Shown: positions 7,064 through 14,789 of the stretch, one piece after another
How the letters are laid out: every line of letters starts with the position of its first letter
Position numbering within the stretch: position 1 is the first letter of the stretch
DNA from: Brevibacterium sp.
GTDB lineage: Bacteria; Actinomycetota; Actinomycetes; Actinomycetales; Brevibacteriaceae
Length of the DNA: 44,399 nucleotides
NCBI RefSeq assembly: GCF_031179145.1
Contig: NZ_JAPSIB010000005.1
Location: forward strand, 1-44,399
Direction: 5' to 3'
The notes under the pieces: generated by a model
Databases searched by the model: none
What the model was told of the DNA's origin: nothing
Seen by the model: the letters and a program-made list of their open reading frames with translations, nothing else
Made by a program: the position numbers and the translations under genes

Positions 7064-7972
7064 TCATCCCGATGCCGGAGCGACATCGGGTTTCGTCCGC
7101 GGAGGCGTCACCGTGGGTGTGCGGTCCGGAGCCGCATGATCCGTGGTCGCGCGATCCGGAGATGTGGCTGCATGATCCGTGGTCGCAGGCCGGTCCTCGG
7201 CGGTGGCGTCGGCCTGCTGGGGCGTGTTGGACTCGAGGAACCGGAGGAGCTCGACAGGGAAGGGCAGGACCAGCGTCGAGTTCCGCTCAGCGGCGACTTC
7301 GACGATCGTCTGCAGCAGACGCAGCTGCAAGGCCGAGGGCGTGTTCGCCATCGCCTCGGCGGCCTGGGCCAGTTTGTTCGACGCCTGCAGCTCACCGTCA
7401 GCGATGATCACCCGGGAGCGACGTTCGCGCTCGGCCTCGGCTTGTCGCGACATCGACCGCTTCATGCCCTCGGGCAGGGCGACGTCCTTGATCTCGACTC
7501 GGTCGATGTGGATGCCCCAGTCCACGGCGGGGTTGTCGATCATCAGGGCCAGGCCCTGGTTGAGCTGTTCCCGGTTGGTCAGCAGATCGTCGAGTTCGCT
7601 CTGGCCGATGATCGACCGCAGCGATGTCTGAGCGACCTGCCCGACGGCGAGATGGTAGTTCTCCACATCCACGACGGCGCGTCGCGGATCGACCACCTTG
7701 TAGTAGATGACGGCGTCGACGCGGACAGTGACGTTGTCACGGGTGATGCCGTCCTGAGCGGGGATCGGCATGGTGATGATCTGCAGGCTGACCTTCTGCA
7801 TCTTGTCGACGAACGGGACGATGGCCGTGAGACCCGGGGGCTTGGGGGCGCTCGTGACGCGCCCGAAGCGGAAGATGATCCCGCGCTCGTACTGCTTGAC
7901 GATTCGCAAGCTGTTACCGAGCAGGAGCGCACCCAACGTGACCAGGCCGATTGCGATGTACAGAGCGAACAT
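7064..7972 (-). CDS. SPFH/band-7 (slipin-type) membrane protein
   Basis: A 302-aa member of the stomatin/slipin family. One N-terminal membrane segment (residues 2-22) is followed by the band-7 domain: RGIIFRFGRV, GLTAIVPFVDKMQKVSLQ, then a coiled-coil stretch rich in Ala/Glu/Arg (KRSMSRQAEAERERRSRVIIADGE). The last ~45 residues are low in complexity, with Thr/Asp/Pro repeats (TTDHAA, SPDRA, TTDHAA, PDR). Slipins scaffold membrane microdomains, often with an NfeD partner; none is adjacent here. The start is ATG 7972, with AAGGAGG 8 nt upstream. The HdeD-like gene follows after 44 bp. Confidence 0.9.
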   Translation of the reverse strand: MFALYIAIGLVTLGALLLGNSLRIVKQYERGIIFRFGRVTSAPKPPGLTAIVPFVDKMQKVSLQIITMPIPAQDGITRDNVTVRVDAVIYYKVVDPRRAVVDVENYHLAVGQVAQTSLRSIIGQSELDDLLTNREQLNQGLALMIDNPAVDWGIHIDRVEIKDVALPEGMKRSMSRQAEAERERRSRVIIADGELQASNKLAQAAEAMANTPSALQLRLLQTIVEVAAERNSTLVLPFPVELLRFLESNTPQQADATAEDRPATTDHAATSPDRATTDHAAPDRTPTVTPPRTKPDVAPASG

Positions 7973-8054
7973 CGAGACCGCCTCCTTCAGCGATGAACGG
8001 TCAATTCAGGCTAGCACCGAAAGTTGTGCGAATGCTCTCCTTCGGTTACCATTC

Positions 8055-8113
8055 GCGGCCGATCAGGATGGGGGAGTCGTTGACCGGCTTGCGGCCGATC
8101 AGGATCGGGGAGT
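8055..8113. repeat. Direct repeat (36-bp period) spanning the murI-like stop codon
   Basis: A 23-nt segment (gcggccgatcaggat[c/g]ggggagt) occurs at 8055-8077 and 8091-8113. The second copy contains the stop codon of the racemase gene (8099-8101). The other copy lies downstream of the gene and carries the same TGA. Confidence 0.9.
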
Positions 8114-8977
8114 GGCAGCTCGCTCCCTGGCGAGGAGGCGTCTGCCTGCGGGGTAGGCGCGCAGAGTCTCGGGCAGCGAGATCCGGCGGCCGGAGGCGAA
8201 GGTGGCGAGGATCCCGCCGGACGCCCGGGAGCCGTCGGTCTCGCTGGGGCCTGCGGCCGCCTCGGCGTCGGAATGAATAGTGTCGGAATGAACGGAACCG
8301 GGGGCACTCGCGCTGCTCGCCGACGCGAGGTCGTCGCCGATGCGGCGCAGGGTTTGCTTCGCCACCGGGATGGGGGAGTCGAAGAGGGTGATGGCTCCGG
8401 CCCTGGCGGCCATGATCCGGTCGGCGACGAGGCCGTAGTGGGTGCACCCGAGCACGATCGTCTCCATGCCGGGCTCCATCTGGTCCAGTGCGGCGTCGAT
8501 CGCTGCGTCGATCGCGGGGATGTCGGCGACGTTGATCGCCTCGGCGAGGCCGGGGCAGGCGACCTTGGCGACGGCGACGTCCGCGGCGAACATGTCGATG
8601 AGGTTCTGCTGGTACATGCTCCCCGTCGTCGCCGGAGTGGCCCAGATCGCGAAGTCCTCACCGGTGCCGGCCGCCATCTTCACTGCCGGAACCGTGCCGA
8701 TGACCGGGATCTCGGGCTCGTAGAGCGCCCGGACGGCCTCGAGCGCCTGCACCGAGGCGGTGTTGCAGGCGATGACGATGGCGTCCGGCTCCCACTCGGC
8801 GAGCACTGCCGCCGAACTCAACGTCCGTGCCTCCAGGTCGGCGGCGCTCAGCGAACCGTAGGGGGTGAAGTCCGGGTCCATTGCGAGCACCAGCTCCACG
8901 CTCGGGCACAGGTGGAAGAGTGCGTCGGCCGTGCCGAGCAGGCCGAGCCCGGAGTCGAGCAGACCGATGCGCGTCAT
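8099..8977 (-). CDS. Aspartate/glutamate racemase family protein (MurI-like)
   Basis: A 292-aa protein of the glutamate racemase fold. N-terminal GLLDSGLG (residues 5-12), catalytic Cys71 in ACNTAS and second catalytic Cys178 in LGCTHYG are all present, as expected for cofactor-independent racemases that make D-Glu for peptidoglycan. It departs from canonical MurI around the substrate loop (MDPDFTPYGSLS in place of GDTARVPYG) and has a ~40-residue C-terminal tail rich in Ala/Ser. It may therefore be a second racemase with other specificity. It starts at ATG 8977, overlapping the stop of the upstream HAD gene by 4 bp (ATGA), so it is translationally coupled. The stop codon lies in a duplicated 36-bp unit. 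Confidence 0.83.
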   Translation of the reverse strand: MTRIGLLDSGLGLLGTADALFHLCPSVELVLAMDPDFTPYGSLSAADLEARTLSSAAVLAEWEPDAIVIACNTASVQALEAVRALYEPEIPVIGTVPAVKMAAGTGEDFAIWATPATTGSMYQQNLIDMFAADVAVAKVACPGLAEAINVADIPAIDAAIDAALDQMEPGMETIVLGCTHYGLVADRIMAARAGAITLFDSPIPVAKQTLRRIGDDLASASSASAPGSVHSDTIHSDAEAAAGPSETDGSRASGGILATFASGRRISLPETLRAYPAGRRLLARERAATPRS

Positions 8978-9546
8978 GAGGCCTCTTTCGGGTACACGAA
9001 GTCCTTGATCTCCTTCAGGTGCGCGCGGGTCAGGCCCTTCGCGAACTTGGGGGCGATGAGCTTGAGCTTGTTCGCAGAGTACCGGTCGATGAAGTACTGC
9101 CGGGTCGCCGGGGCGACGAGGTCGTCATCGATCCAGATCGCGCGGCCGTGCTCGTGGGAGTCCAGCCACTCCTCCATGGCTCGTGCCTTCCACCACACGT
9201 GCGGGTCGTTGGCGAAACGGTTGTGGGTGTCGTCGGGCATCTCGATGCAGTCGAAGGAGTTGCGCAGTCCGAACTTCGGCTCCAGCTCGGTCTTGCACCG
9301 CCCCGACCAGGTGGAGAGCCAGACGACGGAGACGTCGTGAGTCTCGACGAGGCGGTCGAAGAATTCGATCACCGCCGGCTTGTAGTGAAGCTCGTAGTCC
9401 CAGGCCTGGAGCCGCTTGCGTCCTTCGGTCACGATCCGCAGCTTCGGCACCGGATAAGAGTTGAGGACGCCGTCGACGTCGAGGAACACAGTGACGTGCC
9501 GCGCCTGCCGACGTGCCGAGATCGGCGACGGGGATGCAGCGGACAT
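8974..9546 (-). CDS. HAD-superfamily phosphatase-like protein
   Basis: A 190-aa soluble protein with a HAD core: motif I FLDVDGVLNSY (the two Asp are nucleophile and acid/base), motif II WLSTWSG, and a C-terminal acidic motif WIDDDL. The insert AWDYELHYKP and the spacing resemble small HAD proteins seen in RNA-repair contexts. The substrate is unknown. ATG 9546 is preceded by GGAAGGA at 4 nt; a TTG start four codons earlier is less likely. It overlaps the racemase gene by 4 bp. Confidence 0.8.
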   Translation of the reverse strand: MSAASPSPISARRQARHVTVFLDVDGVLNSYPVPKLRIVTEGRKRLQAWDYELHYKPAVIEFFDRLVETHDVSVVWLSTWSGRCKTELEPKFGLRNSFDCIEMPDDTHNRFANDPHVWWKARAMEEWLDSHEHGRAIWIDDDLVAPATRQYFIDRYSANKLKLIAPKFAKGLTRAHLKEIKDFVYPKEAS

Positions 9547-9683
9547 CGTTCCTTCCAAAAAGGTCGCCGAGGCTGGGGACTGAGTTCGGCGGCAACCGGT
9601 TAGTCTGAGTATGGATCCCCGCCGAACGGGTGGGATTTTCGATCCTAGGATACCGCTCGAAGCTGAAGGGTCACGGGCGAGCC

Positions 9684-10478
9684 ATGTACTCAGAATTCCG
9701 AATCCCGCGCCTGGCCGCCACGTTGTGGCGCTCCGAGCCGGAGGAACCGCTCGACGAAGCGCCGGCTGAATCCCTGATCGTGCCCGACGGATGCATGGAC
9801 CTCATCGTCCTCGACGCCGAGGTGGTCGTCGCCGGAGCCGACTCCACAGCCCGTGCCTTCCGCGGGGCCCGGCAGACCGCCGTCGGCCTGCGCTTCGATC
9901 CCGGCGTTCTCCCGCAGCTGTTGGCCACCTCGGCGGCGGAGCTCGCGAACGCGATCACGCCGCTGGACGCGGTCACCTCGCTGGACGCGGCCACGCCGCT
10001 GGACGCGGCCACCTCGCTGGACGCGGTCACGCCGTTGGACGCGGTCACGCCGTTGGACGCGATCACGCCGCTGGACGCGGTCACCCCGTTGGACGCGGCC
10101 ACCCCGCTCGACTCCGATGGAAACTCGGATCGACCTGTGGATCGGGCCTCGCGGGCACTGCTCGGAACAGCGCGCATGCTTGCCGATCGGACGGAACTGA
10201 ATCCCCTTCCGATGGCGTTCGCGTCGAGTCTTCGTCCCTCGCCTTCCCCGTCGATCGCCGAGGCGGCCGAACAATTCGCCTACTCCCCGCGGCAGCTGCG
10301 GCGGTTGTCGGCCGACTGGTTCGGCTACGGACCGAAGCACCTCGCGAAGGTGCTGCGATGGCAGGCGGCGAGGCGGCTCATCGCCGCCGGGCAGACGAAG
10401 ACCGCAGCGGCCGCGGCGGCCGGCTATTCCGATGCCGCACATCTGTGGAGGGACGAGCAGGCGCTCCTCGGCAGATGA
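9684..10478 (+). CDS. AraC-family transcription regulator with DUF6597-like sensor domain
   Basis: A 264-aa regulator. The N-terminal domain has the LIVPDGCMDLIV and AVGLRFDPG motifs found in AraC proteins with a DUF6597-type domain. The C-terminal helix-turn-helix pair is at residues ~190-255 (SIAEAAEQFAYSPRQLRRL and AAAAAAGYSDAAHLWRD). Between them, residues ~92-145 are a hexapeptide array (T-P/S-L-D-A-V/A) coded by 18-bp repeats. ATG 9684 is chosen because homology begins with MYSEFRIPRL; an in-frame GTG at 9630 is possible. It diverges from the HAD gene across 137 bp, so it may regulate that operon or the VOC gene behind it. Confidence 0.85.
   Translation: MYSEFRIPRLAATLWRSEPEEPLDEAPAESLIVPDGCMDLIVLDAEVVVAGADSTARAFRGARQTAVGLRFDPGVLPQLLATSAAELANAITPLDAVTSLDAATPLDAATSLDAVTPLDAVTPLDAITPLDAVTPLDAATPLDSDGNSDRPVDRASRALLGTARMLADRTELNPLPMAFASSLRPSPSPSIAEAAEQFAYSPRQLRRLSADWFGYGPKHLAKVLRWQAARRLIAAGQTKTAAAAAAGYSDAAHLWRDEQALLGR
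9957..10118 (+). repeat. Nine 18-bp tandem repeats in the araC-like gene
   Basis: Eight close copies of acgccgctggacgcggtc and a degenerate ninth. Each encodes T-(P/S)-L-D-A-(V/A/I). The array sits in the linker between sensor domain and DNA-binding domain. Confidence 0.95.
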
Positions 10479-10481
10479 GTC

Positions 10482-10540
10482 GTGAGGCGAGGGCTCAGGA
10501 CAACGCAGCGAGTGAGTAGTGAGGCGAGGGCTCAGGACAA
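10482..10540. repeat. Direct repeat (37-bp period) at the VOC gene stop
   Basis: A 22-nt sequence, gtgaggcgagggctcaggac plus aa, occurs at 10482-10503 and 10519-10540. The second copy contains the VOC gene stop (10532-10534). The first repeats the stop just downstream, between the two convergent genes. Confidence 0.9.
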
Positions 10541-10933
10541 GGCGGCGAACAGATCCACGGTGTTGCCGTCCGGATCGGTGATCACGGCATAGCGCTGACC
10601 CCAGAACGCATCCCAGGGCTCGTTGGCCACGCCTGCCACCGGTCCGCCTTCGGTGCCGGGATCAGTGAGCTGGGCGAAGGTGGAGTCGACCACCGCGGGA
10701 GTGGTGCAGTCGAAGGCCAGGGACATCTTGTGCCCACCCGTCGGTCGGGTCCACTCAGGACCGATGCTGAGCACGACCTCTTCCGTGTCGAGGAGAACCC
10801 GCAGGGTGCCGGCGGAGAACTCGGTGTGCGGGGCCTCGGGACCTCCGTCGAGGAGTTCGAGACCGAGTGCTGAATAGAAGCGCACGGCGGCGGGCATGTC
10901 GGCAGTGATGATGGATATCGCGTCGAGTTTCAT
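10532..10933 (-). CDS. VOC (glyoxalase/bleomycin-resistance) superfamily protein
   Basis: A 133-aa single VOC module: N-terminal beta-alpha-beta (LDAISIITADMPAAVRFYSALG) and C-terminal YAVITDPDGNTVDLF. The Glu/His metal ligands expected of glyoxalases cannot all be assigned, so it may be a binding protein or a dioxygenase-like enzyme. ATG start at 10933. It converges on the araC-like gene. Confidence 0.85.
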   Translation of the reverse strand: MKLDAISIITADMPAAVRFYSALGLELLDGGPEAPHTEFSAGTLRVLLDTEEVVLSIGPEWTRPTGGHKMSLAFDCTTPAVVDSTFAQLTDPGTEGGPVAGVANEPWDAFWGQRYAVITDPDGNTVDLFAALS

Positions 10934-11114
10934 GTCCTCAGACTAGGTGCGAACACCGAGACCGACCATGAACAGAACGGACATCTTCCCTCGCATTCTC
11001 TTTCGCAGGGCGCTGACCCCATAGGGCGCCGAAACGTGTCAGGAAGGCCGCCACTGGTGTCGATCATGGTCGATCTGGTCCGATTCTCCAGGCGTGGACC
11101 GGACCGGAATGACC

Positions 11115-11510
11115 TCAATCGGGGAGGTAATCCTCGAGGAAACGGCGGGCGACGTCCGTCAGGGGCGCCGGCCGCTGGGTCTCCCTGTCGATGTGGACGA
11201 GCACCACATTGGAGTCGAAGACCTGGCGCCCGCTCTGGTCACCGCGTGTGTTCACGGTGAACGAACTGGACCCGATTCTCGCCACCGAAAGGGTCAGCGT
11301 GAGCTCAGGGCCGTACATGACGGGCAGCAGGTAGTCGATCTCCTGCCGGGCGACGAGCAGACCGCCGCCGGTCAGCCGGACGGTGCCCATCTCGTGCATC
11401 CACTTGATCCGCCCCTCTTCGATGAGCGTCAGCATCCGGGCATTGTTGACGTGGCCGAGCAGATCCTGGTCCGACCAGCGCACTTCCGGTCGGTATTCGA
11501 ACGTCTTCAC
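11115..11510 (-). CDS. Acyl-CoA thioesterase, 4HBT (hot-dog) family
   Basis: A 131-aa hot-dog thioesterase of the FcbC/YbgC type: EVRWSDQDLLGHVNNARMLTLIEEGR. The Asp in WSDQD and the HVNNARM segment are the active-site region. GTG 11510 is chosen because CCGGAGG lies 4-5 nt upstream; the longer frame to 11612 adds a Pro/Ala-rich stretch without a ribosome site. It diverges from the CaiB-like gene over a palindromic operator, which suggests joint control of acyl-CoA metabolism. Confidence 0.88.
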   Translation of the reverse strand: MKTFEYRPEVRWSDQDLLGHVNNARMLTLIEEGRIKWMHEMGTVRLTGGGLLVARQEIDYLLPVMYGPELTLTLSVARIGSSSFTVNTRGDQSGRQVFDSNVVLVHIDRETQRPAPLTDVARRFLEDYLPD

Positions 11511-11613
11511 AGAGCCTCCGGGTGAAGGTGGAGCGGCAGAGCTCGGAGCAGGGGGTGCCTGGGCCGAACTCGGTGTCAGAAGGGGGTGAACGCGCAAGTG
11601 CATTGTCCGCACT

Positions 11614-11625
11614 GAACGATCGTTC
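11614..11625. promoter_or_regulatory. Palindromic operator candidate between thioesterase and CoA-transferase genes
   Basis: GAACGATCGTTC is a perfect 12-bp palindrome inside the broader ACTGAACGATCGTTCTACAG. It lies 104 bp from one start and 38 bp from the other. Its shape fits a TetR-family site; no such regulator is encoded next to it. Confidence 0.5.
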
Positions 11626-11662
11626 TACAGTTAAGCAGGACCGCCCAGCGAAAGGGAAATCC

Positions 11663-12841
11663 ATGCCAGCTGTCCCCGACAGCAGTCACACCATCAACGA
11701 AAATCGCCCCGTGAACGAAAGCGATCCGTTCGACGACGGCGGCCCGCTTGGTGGAAGCGTCCCGCAGAACGCCAGTCCGTTCGACGCAAGCCGCCCGCTC
11801 GAGGGGACCCGGGTCCTCGACCTCGGCGGCATCGGTCCCGGTCCTTTCGCGACCATGGTGCTCGCCGATCTCGGCGCCGAGGTGATTCGCCTCGACCCGC
11901 CTTCCCTGCAGGATGAGTTGAGGAACCCGGTCCTCGACCGGGGGAAGAAATCGGTCATCGCCGACCTGAAGGCTGAGCCCGGGTTCGAGCGGGCCCGGAC
12001 GATCGCGGCCCGGAGCGACATCCTCGTCGAAGGGTTCAGACCCGGGACGACCGAACGCCTGGGCCTCGGACCGGCCGACCTCCACGAGATCAACCCCGCA
12101 CTCGTCTACGGACGCATCACCGGTTACGGGCAGACCGGTCCCAAGGCACAGAAGGCCGGGCACGATCTGGGCTACATCGCCTCAACCGGGCTGCTCCATC
12201 AACTCGGCCGGGCCGAGGACCCTCCTCAGTTCCCGGCCAACCTCATCGCAGACTTCGGCGGCGGCGGAATGCTGCTCGTCGTCGGGGTGCTCGCGGCCCT
12301 GCCCCGGGCCCGCGCCACGGGAATCGGCACGGTCGTCGACGCCGCGATGATCGACGGCGCGAACCTGCTGTGGTCGATGATGCACGGCTTCAGCGCCATG
12401 GGGCTGTGGCACCACGATGCCCGCGGCCACAATCTCCTCGACTCGGGCGCGCCCTTCTACGACGTCTATCCAACCGTCGACGGCCGGTATGTGTCCGTGG
12501 CTTGCATCGAACCGGCCTTCTTCGCAGAATTCGTGCGCGCACTCGACCTCGAGGACCAGTTGCCCGAACCCTTAGGAGAACTCGACCACTGGCAGCCCCG
12601 GCACTGGCCGGCACTGCGGGCCGCCTTCGCGTCTGCGCTCGCCTCCCGCACCCTGGACGACCTCGTCGCGCTCTTCGCCGACCGCGATGCCTGCGTCGAA
12701 CCCGTGCTCACCATGGCCGAGGCCAAACAGGACCGACACAACGTCGCGCGGGGGCTCTTCAGCACCGATGGCGCAGGCGTCGACCAGCCCGCCCCCGCGC
12801 CCAGGTTCTCCCCGGCTGCCATCAGGCGTGAGGACGGTTAG
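11663..12841 (+). CDS. CaiB/BaiF family CoA-transferase (alpha-methylacyl-CoA racemase-like)
   Basis: A 392-aa class III CoA-transferase family protein. The CoA-binding start is typical (GTRVLDLGGIGPGPFATMVLADLGAEVIRLD), followed by GRITGYGQTGP, AGHDLGYIASTG (the His/Asp region of Mcr/AMACR) and DFGGGGMLLVVG. The pattern favours alpha-methylacyl-CoA racemase over transferase, which would fit branched-chain or sterol side-chain acyl-CoA breakdown. The N-terminal ~40 residues are a disordered Asn/Pro/Asp-rich extension (NENRPVNESDPFDDGG...) not seen in typical members. ATG 11663 has an AGGGA ribosome site. The gene is divergent from the thioesterase. Confidence 0.88.
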   Translation: MPAVPDSSHTINENRPVNESDPFDDGGPLGGSVPQNASPFDASRPLEGTRVLDLGGIGPGPFATMVLADLGAEVIRLDPPSLQDELRNPVLDRGKKSVIADLKAEPGFERARTIAARSDILVEGFRPGTTERLGLGPADLHEINPALVYGRITGYGQTGPKAQKAGHDLGYIASTGLLHQLGRAEDPPQFPANLIADFGGGGMLLVVGVLAALPRARATGIGTVVDAAMIDGANLLWSMMHGFSAMGLWHHDARGHNLLDSGAPFYDVYPTVDGRYVSVACIEPAFFAEFVRALDLEDQLPEPLGELDHWQPRHWPALRAAFASALASRTLDDLVALFADRDACVEPVLTMAEAKQDRHNVARGLFSTDGAGVDQPAPAPRFSPAAIRREDG

Positions 12842-12867
12842 GGTCGGCTCCGGTGTCCGGCGGAATC

Positions 12868-12915
12868 CCAGGGAGCAGATGGTCGAATCGGGATTTCCAG
12901 GGAGCAGATGGTCGA
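12868..12915. repeat. 19-nt direct repeat (29-bp period) 3' of the CoA-transferase gene
   Basis: ccagggagcagatggtcga occurs at 12868-12886 and 12897-12915. The second copy is also the left arm of the terminator hairpin that follows. Confidence 0.9.
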
Positions 12916-12954
12916 GATTCGGCGCTGATTTCGACCATTTTCTCCCTGGGAATC
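12894..12954. terminator. Bidirectional terminator / dispersed palindromic element, copy 1
   Basis: Stem of 19-nt arms (12897-12915 and 12931-12949) with two mismatches and a 15-nt loop, between the convergent CoA-transferase and etfA genes. The whole ~61-nt unit closely matches 34137-34197. Confidence 0.75.
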
Positions 12955-12981
12955 ACGGCGCCGGCCGCTGAACCACCCCGC

Positions 12982-13980
12982 TCATCTCCGACGGCGCGTG
13001 ATCTCCTCGTTGATGGCGGCGACGACCTCGTGGAGGTCGCCGATGATCGCGTAGTCCGCGCGCTGGACCATCGTCGCCTCCTCATCGGTGTTGATCGCGA
13101 TGATCGACTTCGCCCCCTGCACGCCTGCCCAGTGCTGGATCGCCCCCGAGATCCCGCAGGCGATGTAGACGTCCGGGGAGATCCGGCTCCCGGTCTGCCC
13201 GACCTGCTCGGCGTGCGGTCGCCAGCCCAAGCTGGTGACCACGCGGGAGACCCCGAGCGCCCCGCCGAGGTGGTCGGCGAGTTCGAGCACCTCGGCGAAG
13301 CCATCGGCCGAACCGACACCGCGGCCGGCCCCGACGACGACCTTCGCCTGCGTCAGACCCGAGGTGTCGTCGGCCTCCTCGACCTCGGTCCGCACGACTC
13401 GGGTGCGCAGGTCATCAGCTGACGCCTCGGGCGAGTGGGTGAGGATCTCCGGTTCGGTCGGTGCAGTGTCCTCCGGGTCGCAGGCGTGGCCGGCAACAGT
13501 GAGGACCTGCAGGGCGCCGGTGAGCTTCAGCCTCTCGAAGGCGGCACCGCCGAGCACCTGTCGCAAGAACCCGTCCTCGTCGACGGCGACGACGTTCGCC
13601 GCCATCCGAGCGCCCAAGCGCGCGGCGACATGAGCCATGAGCTCCATGCCCCGTGGCGTGCCCGAGGCCATGACCGTGCCATGGGTGGGGGCGACGTCGA
13701 CGAGCGCCTGCGCCCACGCGGCAGCCGAATAAGCGTGCACGTCGGGGGAGTCGATGTGATGGATCCGGTCGACGCCGAGGTGGGCGAGCCGGTCCCGCGC
13801 CTCGTCCGTGAGTGCGCCGATGACGGCGACCTCGAGCGGGGACGAGTCCGCCGCGCTGCCGCCGTCGAGGATCGCAGTGTTCGTGCGGGCGAAGGTCACC
13901 GCCTCGGCGGAGGTCAGCTGCACCCCACCGGACCCACTCGGCGCATCCGGGCCCTCGATCTCCACGAATACGAGTGTCAT
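12982..13980 (-). CDS. etfA: Electron transfer flavoprotein alpha subunit
   Basis: A 332-aa ETF alpha subunit. The N-terminal domain pairs with EtfB. The C-terminal FAD-binding domain carries VVVGAGRGVGSADGF, SRVVTSLGW, QVGQTGSRISPDVYIACGISGAIQHWAGV and IIAINTDEEA, the standard signature. It starts at ATG 13980, overlapping the etfB stop by 4 bp. As the last gene of the oxidoreductase-etfB-etfA unit, it is probably a dedicated acceptor for the adjacent dimethylglycine oxidase-like enzyme. Confidence 0.94.
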   Translation of the reverse strand: MTLVFVEIEGPDAPSGSGGVQLTSAEAVTFARTNTAILDGGSAADSSPLEVAVIGALTDEARDRLAHLGVDRIHHIDSPDVHAYSAAAWAQALVDVAPTHGTVMASGTPRGMELMAHVAARLGARMAANVVAVDEDGFLRQVLGGAAFERLKLTGALQVLTVAGHACDPEDTAPTEPEILTHSPEASADDLRTRVVRTEVEEADDTSGLTQAKVVVGAGRGVGSADGFAEVLELADHLGGALGVSRVVTSLGWRPHAEQVGQTGSRISPDVYIACGISGAIQHWAGVQGAKSIIAINTDEEATMVQRADYAIIGDLHEVVAAINEEITRRRR

Positions 13981-14786
13981 CGCAGGACTCCCAACTCGTC
14001 GAGCACATCGACGAGGGCACCGGCAGCCTCCGGGCCTTCGCCGAGGACGGTCACGGTGCTCGACTGCTCCGGCGGCAGCTCGAGGGCGTTCCGCGGGTTG
14101 CCGTGCACCGGCTCGGGGGCGTCCACCTCGTCGAGGGGCGCCTTCTTCGCCTTCATCCGGCCCGGAATCGAGGGATACCGGGGTTCGACCCCGCCCTCCT
14201 GGACGGCGACGACCGCGGGCAGCGGCAGGCGGAAGACCTCGGTGCCGGCCGGGCCGATCCCGTAGGCCTCGACGGAGGTGGGGCCGCCTTCGGAGGCGGC
14301 GTCGACCTCGGCGGCCTCTTCGGCCAGTCTGAGCAGGGTGATTCCGGTGAGCACGGGGCGGTCGAGTTCGTAGGCGAGGCGGACGCCGACCTGGAAGTCG
14401 CCGGTGTCGGCGGCGTCGTTGCCCACGAGCACCAGGTCGCAGCTCCGGCTGTCGTTCGCGCGGGTCCGGACCGCCTCCGCGATGGCGAACGCGATGTCCT
14501 CGGGCCCGTACGCGCCGGGGTCCTCGGTCTCGATGAGCACGGCGTCGTCGGCCCCGACGGCCAGGGACGCCCGCAGCTGCTCGACCGCGTCGTCGGTGCC
14601 CAGCGTCAGGATGGTCACCTCACCGTCGGTGGCACCCGCCAGCTGGACGGCGAGTTCGACGGCGCATTCCTCGTGCGCGGAGATCGTATGGCCGAGCGCC
14701 CCGTGGTCGATGTCCCGGCCCGAGGCGTCGAGCGTGATCTGCCCCGAGATGTCGGGGACGCGTTTGATGCAGACGAGAATGTCCAT
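13977..14786 (-). CDS. etfB: Electron transfer flavoprotein beta subunit
   Basis: A 269-aa ETF beta subunit: CIKRVPDISGQITLD at the start, then the AMP-binding region with DLVLVGNDAADTGDFQVG and the recognition-loop region near RLAYELDRPVLTG. ATG 14786 is preceded by AGGAGG at 6 nt; a GTG one codon earlier is less well spaced. The start lies 3 bp after the stop of the FAD/GcvT fusion gene, and the end overlaps etfA by 4 bp, so all three are tightly coupled. Confidence 0.94.
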   Translation of the reverse strand: MDILVCIKRVPDISGQITLDASGRDIDHGALGHTISAHEECAVELAVQLAGATDGEVTILTLGTDDAVEQLRASLAVGADDAVLIETEDPGAYGPEDIAFAIAEAVRTRANDSRSCDLVLVGNDAADTGDFQVGVRLAYELDRPVLTGITLLRLAEEAAEVDAASEGGPTSVEAYGIGPAGTEVFRLPLPAVVAVQEGGVEPRYPSIPGRMKAKKAPLDEVDAPEPVHGNPRNALELPPEQSSTVTVLGEGPEAAGALVDVLDELGVLR

Positions 14787-14789
14787 CAC

